The notes below the pieces were generated by a model. It saw only the letters and a list, made by a program, of their open reading frames with translations, had not been told where the DNA came from and ran no database searches. Below are positions 31,567 through 41,117 of a stretch of 55,130 bases of DNA, piece by piece; the stretch's first letter is position 1, and every line of letters starts with the position of its first letter. Source of the DNA: Aquidulcibacter sp. (lineage in GTDB: Bacteria > Pseudomonadota > Alphaproteobacteria > Caulobacterales > Aquidulcibacteraceae); contig NZ_JADCBK010000037.1 in NCBI RefSeq assembly GCF_020253525.1, positions 1-55,130 of the forward strand, given 5' to 3'. A program made the position numbers and the translations under genes.

Positions 31567-33468
31567 TTATTGGCAGGCCAAACACTCATCATAATTGGTG
31601 GGCGCGCTGCTTTCCATGTCGACCACGTCTTCGCCCTTATTGGCTGAACCCGCGATTTGGGCGCGCTGGATGGACTTAGAGCGGCAGTAATACAGGCTCT
31701 TAATGCCCTTTTCCCAAGCCGACCAATGCAGCATGTGCAGGTCCCACTTATCCACATCGCCTGGAATAAAGACGTTGAGGCTTTGGCCTTGGCAGATATA
31801 GGGCGTGCGGTCTGCTGCCAGTTCAATCACCCAGCGCTGGTCCAATTCAAAGGCGGTCTTGTACACCGACTTCTCCAAGTCCGTCAGGCAATCAAGGTGC
31901 TGGACCGAACCTTCATTCTCAAGAATCGAGGTCCAAGTCGCATCATTATTGCGGCCCTTGGTCTCCAACAGTTTTTCCAGATACGGGTTCTTCACCGAGA
32001 AGGAGCCCGACAAGGTCTTGTGGGTGTAGATATTGGCGGGGATAGGCTCAATGCCCGCACTGGTGCCGCCGCAAATGATCGAGATCGAAGCCGTTGGCGC
32101 AATCGCCAGCTTGTGGGTGAAGCGGGCCATCACGCCTTGTTCGGCGGCGTCTGGGCAGGGCCCACGCTCTTGCGCCAATTTGACCGAAGCCGCATCGGCT
32201 GCTTGGCGGACTTGTTTGAAGATCCGCATATTCCAGCTTTTTGCCATGGCGCTTTCGAAGGGAACACCTTGGGCTTGCAAGAAGGAGTGCAAGCCCATGA
32301 TGCCCAAACCGACCGACCGCTCGCGGAAGGCCGAATAGGTTGCGCGCTCCATCTCGTCGGGTGCGCGCTGGATGAAGTCTTCCAACACATTGTCGAGGAA
32401 ACGGAAGATGTCCTCGATGAAGTTTGGATCGTCCTTCCACTCCATATAGGTTTCCGCATTGAGCGAAGAGAGGCAGCACACGGCCGTGCGGTCTTTGCCC
32501 AAATGGTCCTTGCCCGTGTGCAACATGATCTCGCTGCACAGATTGGACTGGCGAACCTTGAAGCCCAACTTGCGCTGGTGCGCTGGCATGGCTTTGTTGA
32601 CGGTGTCGACAAACAGCAAATAGGGCTCGCCGGTTTGCAGGCGCAGGTCCAAGATTTTCTGCCAGATTTTGCGCGCCTTAACAGTGCGCACCACTTCCTG
32701 GGTCTTGGGGCTGATCAGACTGAAATCGCCATCATTGCGCACTGCTTCCATGAAGTCATCGGTGATGTTGATGCCATGGTGCAGGTTCAAGCTCTTGCGG
32801 TTGAAGTCACCGGAAGGTTTGCGAATTTCGAGGAATTCTTCGATCTCTGGGTGATGCACATCGAGATAGACGGCAGCCGAGCCGCGGCGCAGCGAGCCTT
32901 GAGAGATCGCCAGCGTCAAGGAATCCATCACGCGAATGAAGGGGATGATGCCGCTGGTGTGACCATTGGCCCCGATCTTTTCCCCGATAGAGCGCACGCC
33001 ACCCCAATAGGTGCCAATGCCACCGCCATTAGAGGCGAGCCAGACGTTTTCGTTCCAGGATTGCACGATGCCATCCAGGCTATCGTCCACCGAATTCAAG
33101 AAGCAGGAGATGGGCAGGCCGCGCTCTGCCCCGCCGTTCGACAAGACAGGCGTTGCGGGCATGAACCACAATTTTGAGATATAATCATAGAGGCGCTGGG
33201 CGTGGGCAATATCGTCGGCATAAGCGGTGGCGACGCGGGCAAACATGTCCTGATAGCTTTCGCCCTGCAGCAAATAGCGATCTTCCAGCGTGGTTTTGCC
33301 GAAATCGGTCAAGAGGGCATCGCGCGACCGATCTACTTTGACGCTTTCAACGATCCGCAGCTGAACGGCCTTAGGCTTACCCCGATGGACGGCACGGCGC
33401 GCAAGTGCCGGTGCTGCGCTGGCGACAGCTTCAATGGCATTAGCGGTAGCTGCATCATTCCCGTTCAT
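31567..33468 (-). CDS. nrdA: Ribonucleoside-diphosphate reductase, alpha (catalytic) subunit
   Basis: 633 residues from ATG 33468 (MNGNDAATANA), chosen because GGAGCAGGAAGA lies directly upstream; a TTG five codons earlier opens the frame. It reduces NDPs to dNDPs. Catalytic features: PISCFLNSVDDSLDG (first redox Cys), RQSNLCSEIMLHTG (the N-x-C-x-E active site), SLYYCRS (the radical-transfer Tyr pair), and the C-terminal shuttle Cys pair DECLACQ. The start goes straight into the catalytic domain: there is no N-terminal ATP cone, so dATP overall-activity control is absent. That is usual for this alphaproteobacterial group. Confidence 0.97.
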   Translation of the reverse strand: MNGNDAATANAIEAVASAAPALARRAVHRGKPKAVQLRIVESVKVDRSRDALLTDFGKTTLEDRYLLQGESYQDMFARVATAYADDIAHAQRLYDYISKLWFMPATPVLSNGGAERGLPISCFLNSVDDSLDGIVQSWNENVWLASNGGGIGTYWGGVRSIGEKIGANGHTSGIIPFIRVMDSLTLAISQGSLRRGSAAVYLDVHHPEIEEFLEIRKPSGDFNRKSLNLHHGINITDDFMEAVRNDGDFSLISPKTQEVVRTVKARKIWQKILDLRLQTGEPYLLFVDTVNKAMPAHQRKLGFKVRQSNLCSEIMLHTGKDHLGKDRTAVCCLSSLNAETYMEWKDDPNFIEDIFRFLDNVLEDFIQRAPDEMERATYSAFRERSVGLGIMGLHSFLQAQGVPFESAMAKSWNMRIFKQVRQAADAASVKLAQERGPCPDAAEQGVMARFTHKLAIAPTASISIICGGTSAGIEPIPANIYTHKTLSGSFSVKNPYLEKLLETKGRNNDATWTSILENEGSVQHLDCLTDLEKSVYKTAFELDQRWVIELAADRTPYICQGQSLNVFIPGDVDKWDLHMLHWSAWEKGIKSLYYCRSKSIQRAQIAGSANKGEDVVDMESSAPTNYDECLACQ

Positions 33469-33645
33469 TCTTCCTGCTCCCAAATCGTTACCGGCCCGTC
33501 AGCCGTTCAGAACACCCGATTCCCCAACCTTTGAACAGCCCCTAATGTGGCGGTGCACACAAGTTCGTTCGCGCGACTCACATGTTTGCGCAGATTGAGA
33601 TGATTCGGCATTCTGCCTAGAATTTGCGCCCGCCCCCAGAGCAAG

Positions 33646-33661
33646 ACACCATATATAGTGG
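33646..33661 (-). promoter_or_regulatory. NrdR box upstream of nrdA
   Basis: ACACCATATATAGTGG matches 14 of 16 positions of the NrdR consensus. It lies ~180 bp before the nrdA ATG in the 348-bp gap 33469-33816. A second box at the usual 31-bp spacing is not clear. The rest of the gap shows nothing else recognisable. Confidence 0.75.
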
Positions 33662-33816
33662 ATGTGGCTTGGCAGAACGGTCAATGGGGTTTTTCACGCA
33701 AAATGTATTTTTCAGTTAATGACTGATTAACGCGCACAAGCAGCCGCTAGGGATTCTTCATGAAGATGAAGAGAAATCCCGCGATTCTAGTCGCTTTATT
33801 GGGGTAATGGTGGGCC

Positions 33817-35061
33817 CTAGGGCCGGGTCACATTTGGAAAGGCATCCACAATTGGTTGCAGCCACGCATCCAACGTATCCCAGCCTGATTCGTCCGTCAT
33901 CAAACCAAGGCGGACAATCACCAGATCCTTGGAGGGAATCACCCCGATCCATTGTCCTTGGAAGCCGTGCGCTTCAAACGAATCATAGGGGCCGTTCTTC
34001 AGCGTGCCCTGCTTGTTTGGCAGGCTCAGCCACCAATGCGCGCCATAGCTGGTGGCCCCTTCTGCCGTGGTGGGCGTGCGCAGGAAGTCAACATAGCCCT
34101 CGGGCAGGATGCGCTTGCCGTCCCAAACCCCGTCGCGCAAATGAAGGAGGCCGAAGCGGGCCCAATCTTGCGCGGTCGCATGCACGAGGGAAGAGGCGTA
34201 AAAATTGCCCGCCAAATCAAATTCGGCTGCCACATTATTCATGCCGATGGGGCGGAACAGCCGATCATACATGAAATTGCGATAGCCCTCTGCACCCGTC
34301 GGGTCTTTGAGACTGCGGGGCGACACCGCACGGGCGACAGCGGCCGAGATCAAATTGGTGGTGCCAGAAGAATAGCGCCACTTCTCGCCGGGCTTAAACT
34401 CCGTCGGACGATCGGCGACATAGGCCACGATGTTTTCCCGCCCCGGGCCAAACAACATCTTGGCGGCATCATTGGAAACAGGGTCTGAATAGCCATCTTC
34501 CCGCCAGCGCAGGCCATCACTCATATGCAGCGCCTGACGAATGGTGATGTTGCGGCGAGGGTCGCCATCATCCCACAGCGGGTCGTTCAAGGGCTGGTCC
34601 AGTTTCAGCTTGCCATCCAGCATCGCAATACCGACAAGGCTGGAGGTTACGCTTTTGGCCATCGACCACGATATGAGCTTCGATTTCTCGTCAAAGCCGG
34701 TTGAATAACGTTCGGCAACGATCCGGCCACCTTGAACGATGATCACGGCGCGGGTCTGCCCCATGGGAGAGCTTGAGTCGTTAAAGGCCTTATCAAACTG
34801 GGTCTTGATCACCTGGGCAGCGGCTTCGGGCGCTTCCCCTCGTGGCCAAGTCTCGGTCGGGAAAGGCACACCCTTGGGCTGGGGCGGCAGAGGCACCAAT
34901 GGGGCCTTGGCATAGGCTGCCATTTGCGCCTTTTGACTGTCTTGCGCGACCACAAATGTACCCACGCCGGTCGCAATTGCTGCGCAAGCAGCAAGGCAAA
35001 GCCAGATTGGGCGGGAAAGTGTGGGGAAATTTCTGCTTGGACGCATGGCGCGGCGCATCAT
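33817..35061 (-). CDS. Beta-lactamase-family serine hydrolase (class C fold)
   Basis: 414 residues. An N-terminal hydrophobic anchor or signal (IWLCLAACAAIATGVGTFVV) sends it to the periplasm. The serine nucleophile is in LISWSMAKSVTSSLVG (SxxK), the second motif is the Tyr of KWRYSSGTTNL, and the third is EAHGFQGQWIGV, an HxG-type version of KTG. Family members include esterases, D-aminopeptidases and penicillin-binding proteins as well as beta-lactamases, so resistance should not be assumed. It is divergent from the small gene at 35072, with a 10-bp gap. Confidence 0.9.
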   Translation of the reverse strand: MMRRAMRPSRNFPTLSRPIWLCLAACAAIATGVGTFVVAQDSQKAQMAAYAKAPLVPLPPQPKGVPFPTETWPRGEAPEAAAQVIKTQFDKAFNDSSSPMGQTRAVIIVQGGRIVAERYSTGFDEKSKLISWSMAKSVTSSLVGIAMLDGKLKLDQPLNDPLWDDGDPRRNITIRQALHMSDGLRWREDGYSDPVSNDAAKMLFGPGRENIVAYVADRPTEFKPGEKWRYSSGTTNLISAAVARAVSPRSLKDPTGAEGYRNFMYDRLFRPIGMNNVAAEFDLAGNFYASSLVHATAQDWARFGLLHLRDGVWDGKRILPEGYVDFLRTPTTAEGATSYGAHWWLSLPNKQGTLKNGPYDSFEAHGFQGQWIGVIPSKDLVIVRLGLMTDESGWDTLDAWLQPIVDAFPNVTRP

Positions 35062-35071
35062 TAGCCTCTAG

Positions 35072-35491
35072 ATGAACAGGACAGACCGGATTAGGCTGGT
35101 CTCTAACGACTCTCTTTATAAGGTTCTATGGCCAGTGCGCAAACTGCCTTCTTTTTCCACGATCGTTGGCATCGTCCTTGTTGCCATATTCATCATCGTG
35201 CTGGCGGTTGGCTACCAAGCGCGCAAATATGGCGAGATTGGTGCAGGCTTTATCGCGCGCCAAATGTGTAGCTGCCTCTACGTGCAAAACAGAGACGAGA
35301 AGGCTTGCCGCGCCGAAATCGGGCCTCAGATCGAGGGTGCCCAGATCGTTTATATGGACGAGCGGGTGATCGTGAATTTCTCGGGCCTCAACCAAGCCGA
35401 AGCGCGCCTAAAGCCCGGTTATGGCTGTAATGTGCAGACCTTTGTTGGCACCATGCCTGCCCCCGTCTTGAAAGAACCCGTGAACGACTAG
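35072..35491 (+). CDS. Small membrane-anchored protein, unknown
   Basis: 139 residues. One membrane segment (STIVGIVLVAIFIIVLAVGY, ~residues 29-48) is followed by a ~90-residue exported domain with four cysteines (QMCSCLYVQ, KACRAEIG, GYGCNVQ), probably two disulfides. It is transcribed divergently from the serine hydrolase with the starts 10 bp apart, so the two probably share a control region. No known family is recognised. The pairing suggests an accessory role to the hydrolase, but that is only context. Confidence 0.65.
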   Translation: MNRTDRIRLVSNDSLYKVLWPVRKLPSFSTIVGIVLVAIFIIVLAVGYQARKYGEIGAGFIARQMCSCLYVQNRDEKACRAEIGPQIEGAQIVYMDERVIVNFSGLNQAEARLKPGYGCNVQTFVGTMPAPVLKEPVND

Positions 35492-35525
35492 GGCACCAGC
35501 CCCACGATGATTGAAGGAGCTTAGG

Positions 35526-35846
35526 ATGATCGTAACAACAACTGATTCCGTAGAGGGCCGCAAAGTGACCCATTATCTGGGCGTGGTCGCGGGCGAAGCG
35601 GTTATCGGGGCCAATGTTTTCCGCGATCTATTTGCTGGCATTCGCGACGTCATTGGCGGGCGCAGTGGCGCCTATGAAAAAACCCTGCGCGAAGCACGCC
35701 AAGTGGCGATTGATGAGCTGATGATCGAAGCCAAAGCCCTTGGCGCAGATGCCGTAATTGGCGTGTCCATCGATTTTGAAGGCGGCGTCCACCAAGGTAC
35801 GATGATGATGGTGGCCGCCAGCGGCACCGCCGTGCGCCTTGGATAG
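35526..35846 (+). CDS. YbjQ / UPF0145 family protein
   Basis: 106 residues from ATG 35526, chosen for GAAGGAG 8 nt upstream. The family signature is clear: [20 protein letters not shown]-type middle ([18 protein letters not shown]), [16 protein letters not shown] and [15 protein letters not shown]. YbjQ proteins are small pentameric beta/alpha barrels annotated as putative heavy-metal-binding; their function is not established. Uridine kinase starts 5 bp downstream, so they are probably co-transcribed. Confidence 0.93.
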   Translation: MIVTTTDSVEGRKVTHYLGVVAGEAVIGANVFRDLFAGIRDVIGGRSGAYEKTLREARQVAIDELMIEAKALGADAVIGVSIDFEGGVHQGTMMMVAASGTAVRLG

Positions 35847-35851
35847 AAGGC

Positions 35852-36508
35852 GTGAGTAATCCCCCCTTTTTGGTCGCGATCAGCGGTGGTTCCGGCTCTG
35901 GTAAGACGACAACGGCAGCGCAATTGGTGGCCTTATTGCGCCCCTTGACCGCGCGCATTGTCAGCCAGGATGATTATTACAAGGACAGCCGCTCTCTGCC
36001 AGGCTTTGACCCGGCGACTTATGACTTTGACACCCCCGAAGCGCGTGACCATGTGCTGCTGGAGCAGCATTTGAAGGCGATCAAAGCAGGCGAAGCTGTC
36101 GATGTGCCCATCTATGACTTCACCATTCATGGAAGACGGGAAGCAACCCACCGCCTGCCACCCTGCGATGTGGTGATCTTAGAGGGCACCCACACCCTGT
36201 GTGACAGTGCGATCTACAATCTGTGCGACCTCAAAGTATTTGTCGACACACCCTCTGATATTCGATTGCTGCGTCGTCTCTTGCGCGACATTCATGAGCG
36301 CGGGCGCACGCCAGAAACCGTGGCGGCCCAATATCTGTCGACTGTCCGGCCCGCCTATGAGCGTTGGACAGGGCCCAGCCGGTTGAATGCAGATTTGATC
36401 GTCTCCGGCGGCACAGGCGTGCAGGGCTCACAATCTGAAACCGCCTTTGGGGCAGCGGCGCAAATTGCCGCCGCTATTCGCAAGGCACTCGGCCTACCGC
36501 CACTGTGA
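35852..36508 (+). CDS. udk: Uridine kinase
   Basis: 218 residues from a GTG. It phosphorylates uridine/cytidine to UMP/CMP for pyrimidine salvage. Walker A is at ISGGSGSGKTTTA (~residues 10-22), the substrate region at SQDDYYKDSRSLPGFDPATY and YDFDTPEARD, the second acidic motif at VVILEGTHTL, and the lid at RLLRRLLRDIHERGRT. It is 5 bp after the YbjQ-type gene, and its 3' end overlaps the convergent membrane glycosyltransferase by 15 bp. The N-terminus lacks the extra domains of eukaryotic UCKs. Confidence 0.92.
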   Translation: MSNPPFLVAISGGSGSGKTTTAAQLVALLRPLTARIVSQDDYYKDSRSLPGFDPATYDFDTPEARDHVLLEQHLKAIKAGEAVDVPIYDFTIHGRREATHRLPPCDVVILEGTHTLCDSAIYNLCDLKVFVDTPSDIRLLRRLLRDIHERGRTPETVAAQYLSTVRPAYERWTGPSRLNADLIVSGGTGVQGSQSETAFGAAAQIAAAIRKALGLPPL

Positions 36509-38074
36509 CGGGCAGGTGGCCGCGATAGGGATTGGCTTTACCTGTCGCCAAACTTGGAAATCCTCAAGTCGGGATTCAGGGCGATAATGCTGCGCAATCC
36601 AGCGATCCACGACGGGGTCTTCGCGGAGGAAACCCATCCCGTCGGTCTGGATCGGCCTTAGACCTTCAAAGCGCTCACTTTGGGAGATCAAAATGGCGGG
36701 GGCAAAGCACTGGATATCTTCCAGATAATCCCGGCGCACGCGAGCCAGTTGATCTTGGGCCGCTTTCGCCACTTTCGGATCTTCTGCCCGAACCATCAGG
36801 CCCGGAACCATCCACATGGAATAATGGCGCGAACCAAAGCTGCGCCCTTCCCGAACCAAAACATAGAAGCTGTTTTGGGGGACAGTTGAAAGGATCATGA
36901 TGCGGTTTGAAGCCGGCTCTGCGTTGATCAGCTGACGCAAATTTTCTGAGACAGGTGTCGCCCCGGTGGTCACAACAACAACCAAGGGGCTGATGACCAT
37001 CGAAATGAAATAGCCCAACAGCCCAAGCCGGACCAAAAGACTGTCGAGCTTGGGCAAGGGCGCTTCGCGAACACTCCACAGGATCAAGAGGAGGACGCAC
37101 GTCCCTTTCAAGGCGATGTAATGATAGAAAAAGCCCTTCATCTGGACGACGATGATCAGCAGGAACAACAGGCTCAGGCCAAGAAGGCCCAAAACAATCG
37201 GTCGCGTGTCTCTTAACCGAAGTGCCAGAACCAATGGAACCAAGATAAATTGGGCCGGCCCCACAATCATCAGAAGCGCAAACCAAGCTGGCTTTCCCGT
37301 CCACGCATTGAAAGCATCATAGGATATGGCCGCCATCGGGGCGATCTGCGTCAAGAAGTCCGGCGCAAGGCGAAGCACAGCCACCGCATAGGCCAGTGCA
37401 AACACCGCCAAGGCTAAGGTCTCGGGCCGGAAGGGTCGCCACTTCTTGCCAAGGCGCAGCGCCAGAACCGCTTCCATGACAATCGGAATGAGAACAAAAT
37501 AGTGCTTGAGGGCAAAGCCATAAGCGCTAAAGCCGGCAATGCCGAGGGCGAGGGGAAGCGAGACGGGAAGCTGCGCGTCGCGGCGCAGCGCAAGTACCAG
37601 CCACAAAAGGCTGGCCACTAGGGCCGATTGTTCACGCTGGCCAACATCAGCGACCGCCACCCACACTATTGCGATCAAAAAGCCCAGTATGGCAGGGCCT
37701 TGTTCGGCCTTGGAGATTAGCCCATCCACGCCCTTGGCAAACATCCATACGGCAAATACCGCACCAAGATGGGCCAGCGTCATGGCGACGACATGTGTGC
37801 CAACCCCAAAAATCTGCCCAAGCCAAACGCTGGGAATGGCCGCCCAAAACCAGAGTGGCGGGTTAAGGTCGATTATATCGCGATAAAGCGTCTTGCCTTG
37901 CAGAATCTCGCCCGCAATATGGCTGCGCCACGTAATGTCGGTCGTCGGCTCTAAAAGCAGGCCGATAATCAAACTACTTAGCCAAGCCAAACTCAGGCAA
38001 GCGCCCAAGAGTTTGGGCTTGGCGAGGTAATCTGAAAGCTTCTGTCGCGTCATAGGGTTCTCAGATACGCTCAA
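36494..38074 (-). CDS. Membrane glycosyltransferase-like protein (GT39/PMT-type)
   Basis: 526 residues with about 10-11 membrane segments. After the first helix comes TTDITWRSHIAGEILQGKTL, then YRDIIDLNPPLWFWAAIP. This D-x-x-W...G-x-x-x-Y-x-D-x-x-x-NPPL pattern is the first periplasmic loop of polyprenyl-phosphate-sugar-using transferases (ArnT/PMT type), whose catalytic Asp lies there. The soluble C-terminal part has five cysteines and no clear family. It probably adds a sugar to a cell-envelope glycan or lipid; donor and acceptor are unknown. Confidence 0.7.
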   Translation of the reverse strand: MSVSENPMTRQKLSDYLAKPKLLGACLSLAWLSSLIIGLLLEPTTDITWRSHIAGEILQGKTLYRDIIDLNPPLWFWAAIPSVWLGQIFGVGTHVVAMTLAHLGAVFAVWMFAKGVDGLISKAEQGPAILGFLIAIVWVAVADVGQREQSALVASLLWLVLALRRDAQLPVSLPLALGIAGFSAYGFALKHYFVLIPIVMEAVLALRLGKKWRPFRPETLALAVFALAYAVAVLRLAPDFLTQIAPMAAISYDAFNAWTGKPAWFALLMIVGPAQFILVPLVLALRLRDTRPIVLGLLGLSLLFLLIIVVQMKGFFYHYIALKGTCVLLLILWSVREAPLPKLDSLLVRLGLLGYFISMVISPLVVVVTTGATPVSENLRQLINAEPASNRIMILSTVPQNSFYVLVREGRSFGSRHYSMWMVPGLMVRAEDPKVAKAAQDQLARVRRDYLEDIQCFAPAILISQSERFEGLRPIQTDGMGFLREDPVVDRWIAQHYRPESRLEDFQVWRQVKPIPIAATCPSQWR

Positions 38075-38125
38075 ACGGATCAGGAAAACCCTTGTCTTAG
38101 AGGGATCAGTTTAAGATTTCCCTCA

Positions 38126-39532
38126 TCATAATGACTTCACGATAGCTTCCGTCATCTTCTTGGCATCGGCAAACAACATCATAGTGTTGTCGCGGAAGAA
38201 GAGTTCATTCTCCACCCCCGCATAGCCAGAACCCATGCCGCGCTTGATGAACAAGACCGTCTTGGCCTTTTCCACGTCCAGGATCGGCATGCCGAAGATG
38301 GGGCTTTGCGGATCGGTCTTTGCGGAAGGATTGGTCACGTCATTGGCACCAATGACATAGGCCACATCAGCCTGACCAAATTCTGAGTTGATATCTTCCA
38401 ACTCAAATACTTCGTCATAGGGCACTTGGGCCTCGGCCAAGAGGACGTTCATATGGCCCGGCATGCGGCCCGCAACGGGGTGGATCGCATATTTGACCTC
38501 AACGCCTTCGGCTTTCAGCTTGTCGGCCATTTCTTTCAGCGCATGCTGAGCCTGCGCCACCGCCATGCCATAGCCCGGCACAATGATGACACGCTCTGCA
38601 TTTTTCATGATGAAGGCCGCGTCATCGGCGCTGCCTTGCTTCACGGGCCGGGTCTCAATCTTGCCACCCGCGACTGCGGCGCCATCGGCAGCACCAAAAC
38701 CGCCCAAAATGACCGAGATGAAGCTGCGGTTCATGCCCTTACACATGATGTAGGAGAGGATCGCCCCTGACGAACCAACCAAGGCCCCGGTGATGATCAG
38801 GGCATTATTCTCAAGCGTGAAGCCCAAGGCTGCTGCCGCCCAACCTGAGTAGGAGTTGAGCATCGAAACAACGACCGGCATGTCGGCCCCACCGATGGGG
38901 ATGATCAAGGTGACGCCCAATAGGAAGGACAGAGCAACCAGCGCCCAGAAGGCCCAAAGCGCTGCACCATGGCTTGCGATCAAGATGCCAATCAGGGCGA
39001 TGATCCCGACCAAAATCAAGATGTTCAGCAAATGGCGGGCAGGCAGAATGATGGGCGCGCCACTCATATTGCCATTTAGCTTGGCAAAGGCGATCAGCGA
39101 GCCGGTAAAGGTGATTGAGCCAATGGCAATCCCAAGGCCCATTTCGACCAAGGATACGGTCTTGATACCGCCGCCTTCCGCCGCAATGCGAAAGGCTTCG
39201 GGGCTATACATAGCCGCACCCGCGATCAGAACAGCGGCCAGACCGACAAGCGAGTGGAAGGCTGCTACCAATTGCGGCATGCTGGTCATGGCGATCTTGC
39301 GCGCCAGAACCGCCCCGACGCCACCGCCAACAGCGGTTGCGGCGAGGATGAGGCCAATCGTCGTCACATCCAGTTTGACGGCAAGCAAAGTCGTGACGAC
39401 CGAAATCGCCATACCGACCATGCCATACATATTGCCTTGGCGGCTTGTCTCTGGGCTCGAAAGCCCTCGCAGGGCTAGAATGAATAGGACCCCGGAGACG
39501 AGATAGAGAAGGGCTGCAATGGATGGGGTCAT
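38126..39532 (-). CDS. pntB: NAD(P) transhydrogenase, beta subunit
   Basis: 468 residues. PntB contributes membrane helices for proton passage and the NADP(H)-binding domain III. The N-terminal ~270 residues are hydrophobic with NGNMSGAPIILPARHLLNI. Domain III starts near ERVIIVPGYGMAVAQAQHAL (the GxGxxV/A NADP loop) and includes YVIGANDVTNPSAKTDPQSP and the end region VLFIKRGMGSGYAGVENELF. Its start lies 1 nt after the pntAB stop, so the three pnt genes form one operon. It supplies NADPH using the proton gradient. Confidence 0.97.
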   Translation of the reverse strand: MTPSIAALLYLVSGVLFILALRGLSSPETSRQGNMYGMVGMAISVVTTLLAVKLDVTTIGLILAATAVGGGVGAVLARKIAMTSMPQLVAAFHSLVGLAAVLIAGAAMYSPEAFRIAAEGGGIKTVSLVEMGLGIAIGSITFTGSLIAFAKLNGNMSGAPIILPARHLLNILILVGIIALIGILIASHGAALWAFWALVALSFLLGVTLIIPIGGADMPVVVSMLNSYSGWAAAALGFTLENNALIITGALVGSSGAILSYIMCKGMNRSFISVILGGFGAADGAAVAGGKIETRPVKQGSADDAAFIMKNAERVIIVPGYGMAVAQAQHALKEMADKLKAEGVEVKYAIHPVAGRMPGHMNVLLAEAQVPYDEVFELEDINSEFGQADVAYVIGANDVTNPSAKTDPQSPIFGMPILDVEKAKTVLFIKRGMGSGYAGVENELFFRDNTMMLFADAKKMTEAIVKSL

Positions 39533-39533
39533 C

Positions 39534-39881
39534 TTAGTGGCCGCCCTTTCCAGGAGCTGTACGCTCCTTCTTTTTGTACATGGCCAACATGCGTTGGGTC
39601 ACGAGGAATCCGCCGAAAATATTGACGGCGGCCAAGGCCACAGCAACAGCACCCATGCCACGAGACACCCAGGTCGCGCCATCCGCCCCGCCATCTGGCA
39701 GGGTGGCGGCAGCTGCGATCAAGGCACCCACGACAACGACCGAGGAAATCGCGTTGGTCACGGCCATTAAAGGCGTATGCAGGGCGGGAGTCACACTCCA
39801 CACCACATAATAACCAACAAAAATCGCCAACACGAAAATGGCGAGGCGGAAAACGGTGGGATCAACGGCTTCCATGTTCAA
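39534..39881 (-). CDS. pntAB: NAD(P) transhydrogenase, alpha subunit part 2 (membrane)
   Basis: 115 residues carrying three to four membrane helices, equal to the membrane tail of the long E. coli PntA. Typical segments: FVGYYVVWSVTPALHTPLMA, then VTNAISSVVVVGALIAAAAT, and a C-terminal FGGFLVTQRMLAMYKKKE. Splitting alpha into two genes is usual in alphaproteobacteria. It follows pntAA by 3 nt and precedes pntB by 1 nt. Confidence 0.96.
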   Translation of the reverse strand: MNMEAVDPTVFRLAIFVLAIFVGYYVVWSVTPALHTPLMAVTNAISSVVVVGALIAAAATLPDGGADGATWVSRGMGAVAVALAAVNIFGGFLVTQRMLAMYKKKERTAPGKGGH

Positions 39882-39884
39882 TCC

Positions 39885-41021
39885 TCATGCTGCTGTCAGG
39901 GAGGGGTGCACCACCGCGCCATCGCGGGTGAGCAGCATGCCCTGAATGATATCGTCGTCGAAATGGGGGGCGAAGGCTTTGGTTTCTGCGTCTGTCAACA
40001 AAGGCAGAAGATTGAGCAAATTCTTCGCATAAAGCGCGCTGGAATCCGCAGCCAAGCGACCGGGCAAATTGGCAAAGCCCGCAATGGTCACGCCATTTTC
40101 GGTGATCACCAATTCATCGGCCTTGGACAATGGGCAATTGCCCCCTTGCTCCACCGCCAAATCCACGATCACGCTGCCGGGCTTCATGGCGGCGACCATT
40201 TCAGGCGTCACCAAAACAGGGGCGGGGCGGCCGGGGATTAGGGCCGTGGTGATAACCACATCTTGCTTGGCAATATGATCGCCAACAAGGACAGCTTGCT
40301 TGGCCTGATATTCCGCACTCATGGGCTTGGCATAGCCAGCGGCGGTCTCGGCGGCTTTAAACTCTTCATCCTCAACCGCGATGAACTTGGCCCCCAGTGA
40401 CGCAACTTGTTCTTTGGCGGCTGGGCGCACATCGGTTGCCGTGACGATGGCCCCCAAGCGACGCGCGGTTGCAATGGCCTGAAGACCGGCCACGCCTGCC
40501 CCCATGACAAAGCATTTGGCGGCGGCAACCGTTCCTGCTGCCGTCATCATCATCGGAAAGCCCCGACCATAGAGCGCCGCACCTTCAATCACGGCGCGAT
40601 AGCCTGCCAAGTTTGCTTGCGAGGACAAAGCATCCATGGCCTGCGCGCGGGTGATACGCGGGGTGAATTCCATCGACAACGCAACCACGCCAGCCTTGGC
40701 AGCCGACTCAATCAGCGCTTTATCGCCATGGGGATTCCAAAAAGCCACAACGCCCGCGCCCTTCGGCACCAGCTTCAGCTCAGCCGCACTGGGGCGACGC
40801 ACCTTCAACACAAGGTCAGCGCCCTTCAGGGTCGCCTTCGCATCGGCAGCGATTTCAGCGCCAGCTTCGACGAATAGACGGTCTGGCGAAGAGGCCTGAT
40901 CCCCGGCACCGGTTTCGATCACGATCTGATGGCCCGCTGCGGTAAGTTTCTTGATCGTTTCTGGCGAGGCCGCCACCCGGGTTTCCCCGTCGCGCGTTTC
41001 CTTCAATATGGCTATTCGCAT
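39885..41021 (-). CDS. pntAA: NAD(P) transhydrogenase, alpha subunit part 1 (NAD-binding)
   Basis: 378 residues. This soluble domain I binds NAD(H) and resembles alanine dehydrogenase. It begins MRIAILKETRDGETRVAASP. The NAD-binding glycine loop is at CFVMGAGVAGLQAIATARRL (~residues 166-185), followed by VTATDVRPAAKEQVASLGAK; GSVIVDLAVEQGGNCPLSKA is also typical. GGGGAGA lies ~10 nt before the ATG. It is the first gene of pntAA-pntAB-pntB. Confidence 0.96.
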   Translation of the reverse strand: MRIAILKETRDGETRVAASPETIKKLTAAGHQIVIETGAGDQASSPDRLFVEAGAEIAADAKATLKGADLVLKVRRPSAAELKLVPKGAGVVAFWNPHGDKALIESAAKAGVVALSMEFTPRITRAQAMDALSSQANLAGYRAVIEGAALYGRGFPMMMTAAGTVAAAKCFVMGAGVAGLQAIATARRLGAIVTATDVRPAAKEQVASLGAKFIAVEDEEFKAAETAAGYAKPMSAEYQAKQAVLVGDHIAKQDVVITTALIPGRPAPVLVTPEMVAAMKPGSVIVDLAVEQGGNCPLSKADELVITENGVTIAGFANLPGRLAADSSALYAKNLLNLLPLLTDAETKAFAPHFDDDIIQGMLLTRDGAVVHPSLTAA

Positions 41022-41117
41022 GAAGCTTAATCTCCCCTGAGCCCCTGCACGTGCTTTGTTAACACGATGGCTGACCTACCGCGTTGACGCAAGCCTATTC
41101 GTCGCACGTGCGTTAAA

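Noticed and set aside
31657-33177. 506-codon frame antisense to nrdA
   Set aside because: It mirrors the conserved nrdA coding sequence. The length comes from codon bias of the real gene, and its composition is unlike a folded protein.
33817-35061. Antibiotic-resistance beta-lactamase
   Set aside because: The class C fold is shared by esterases and peptidases. The third motif is HGF rather than KTG and no ampR-like regulator is adjacent, so resistance is not supported.
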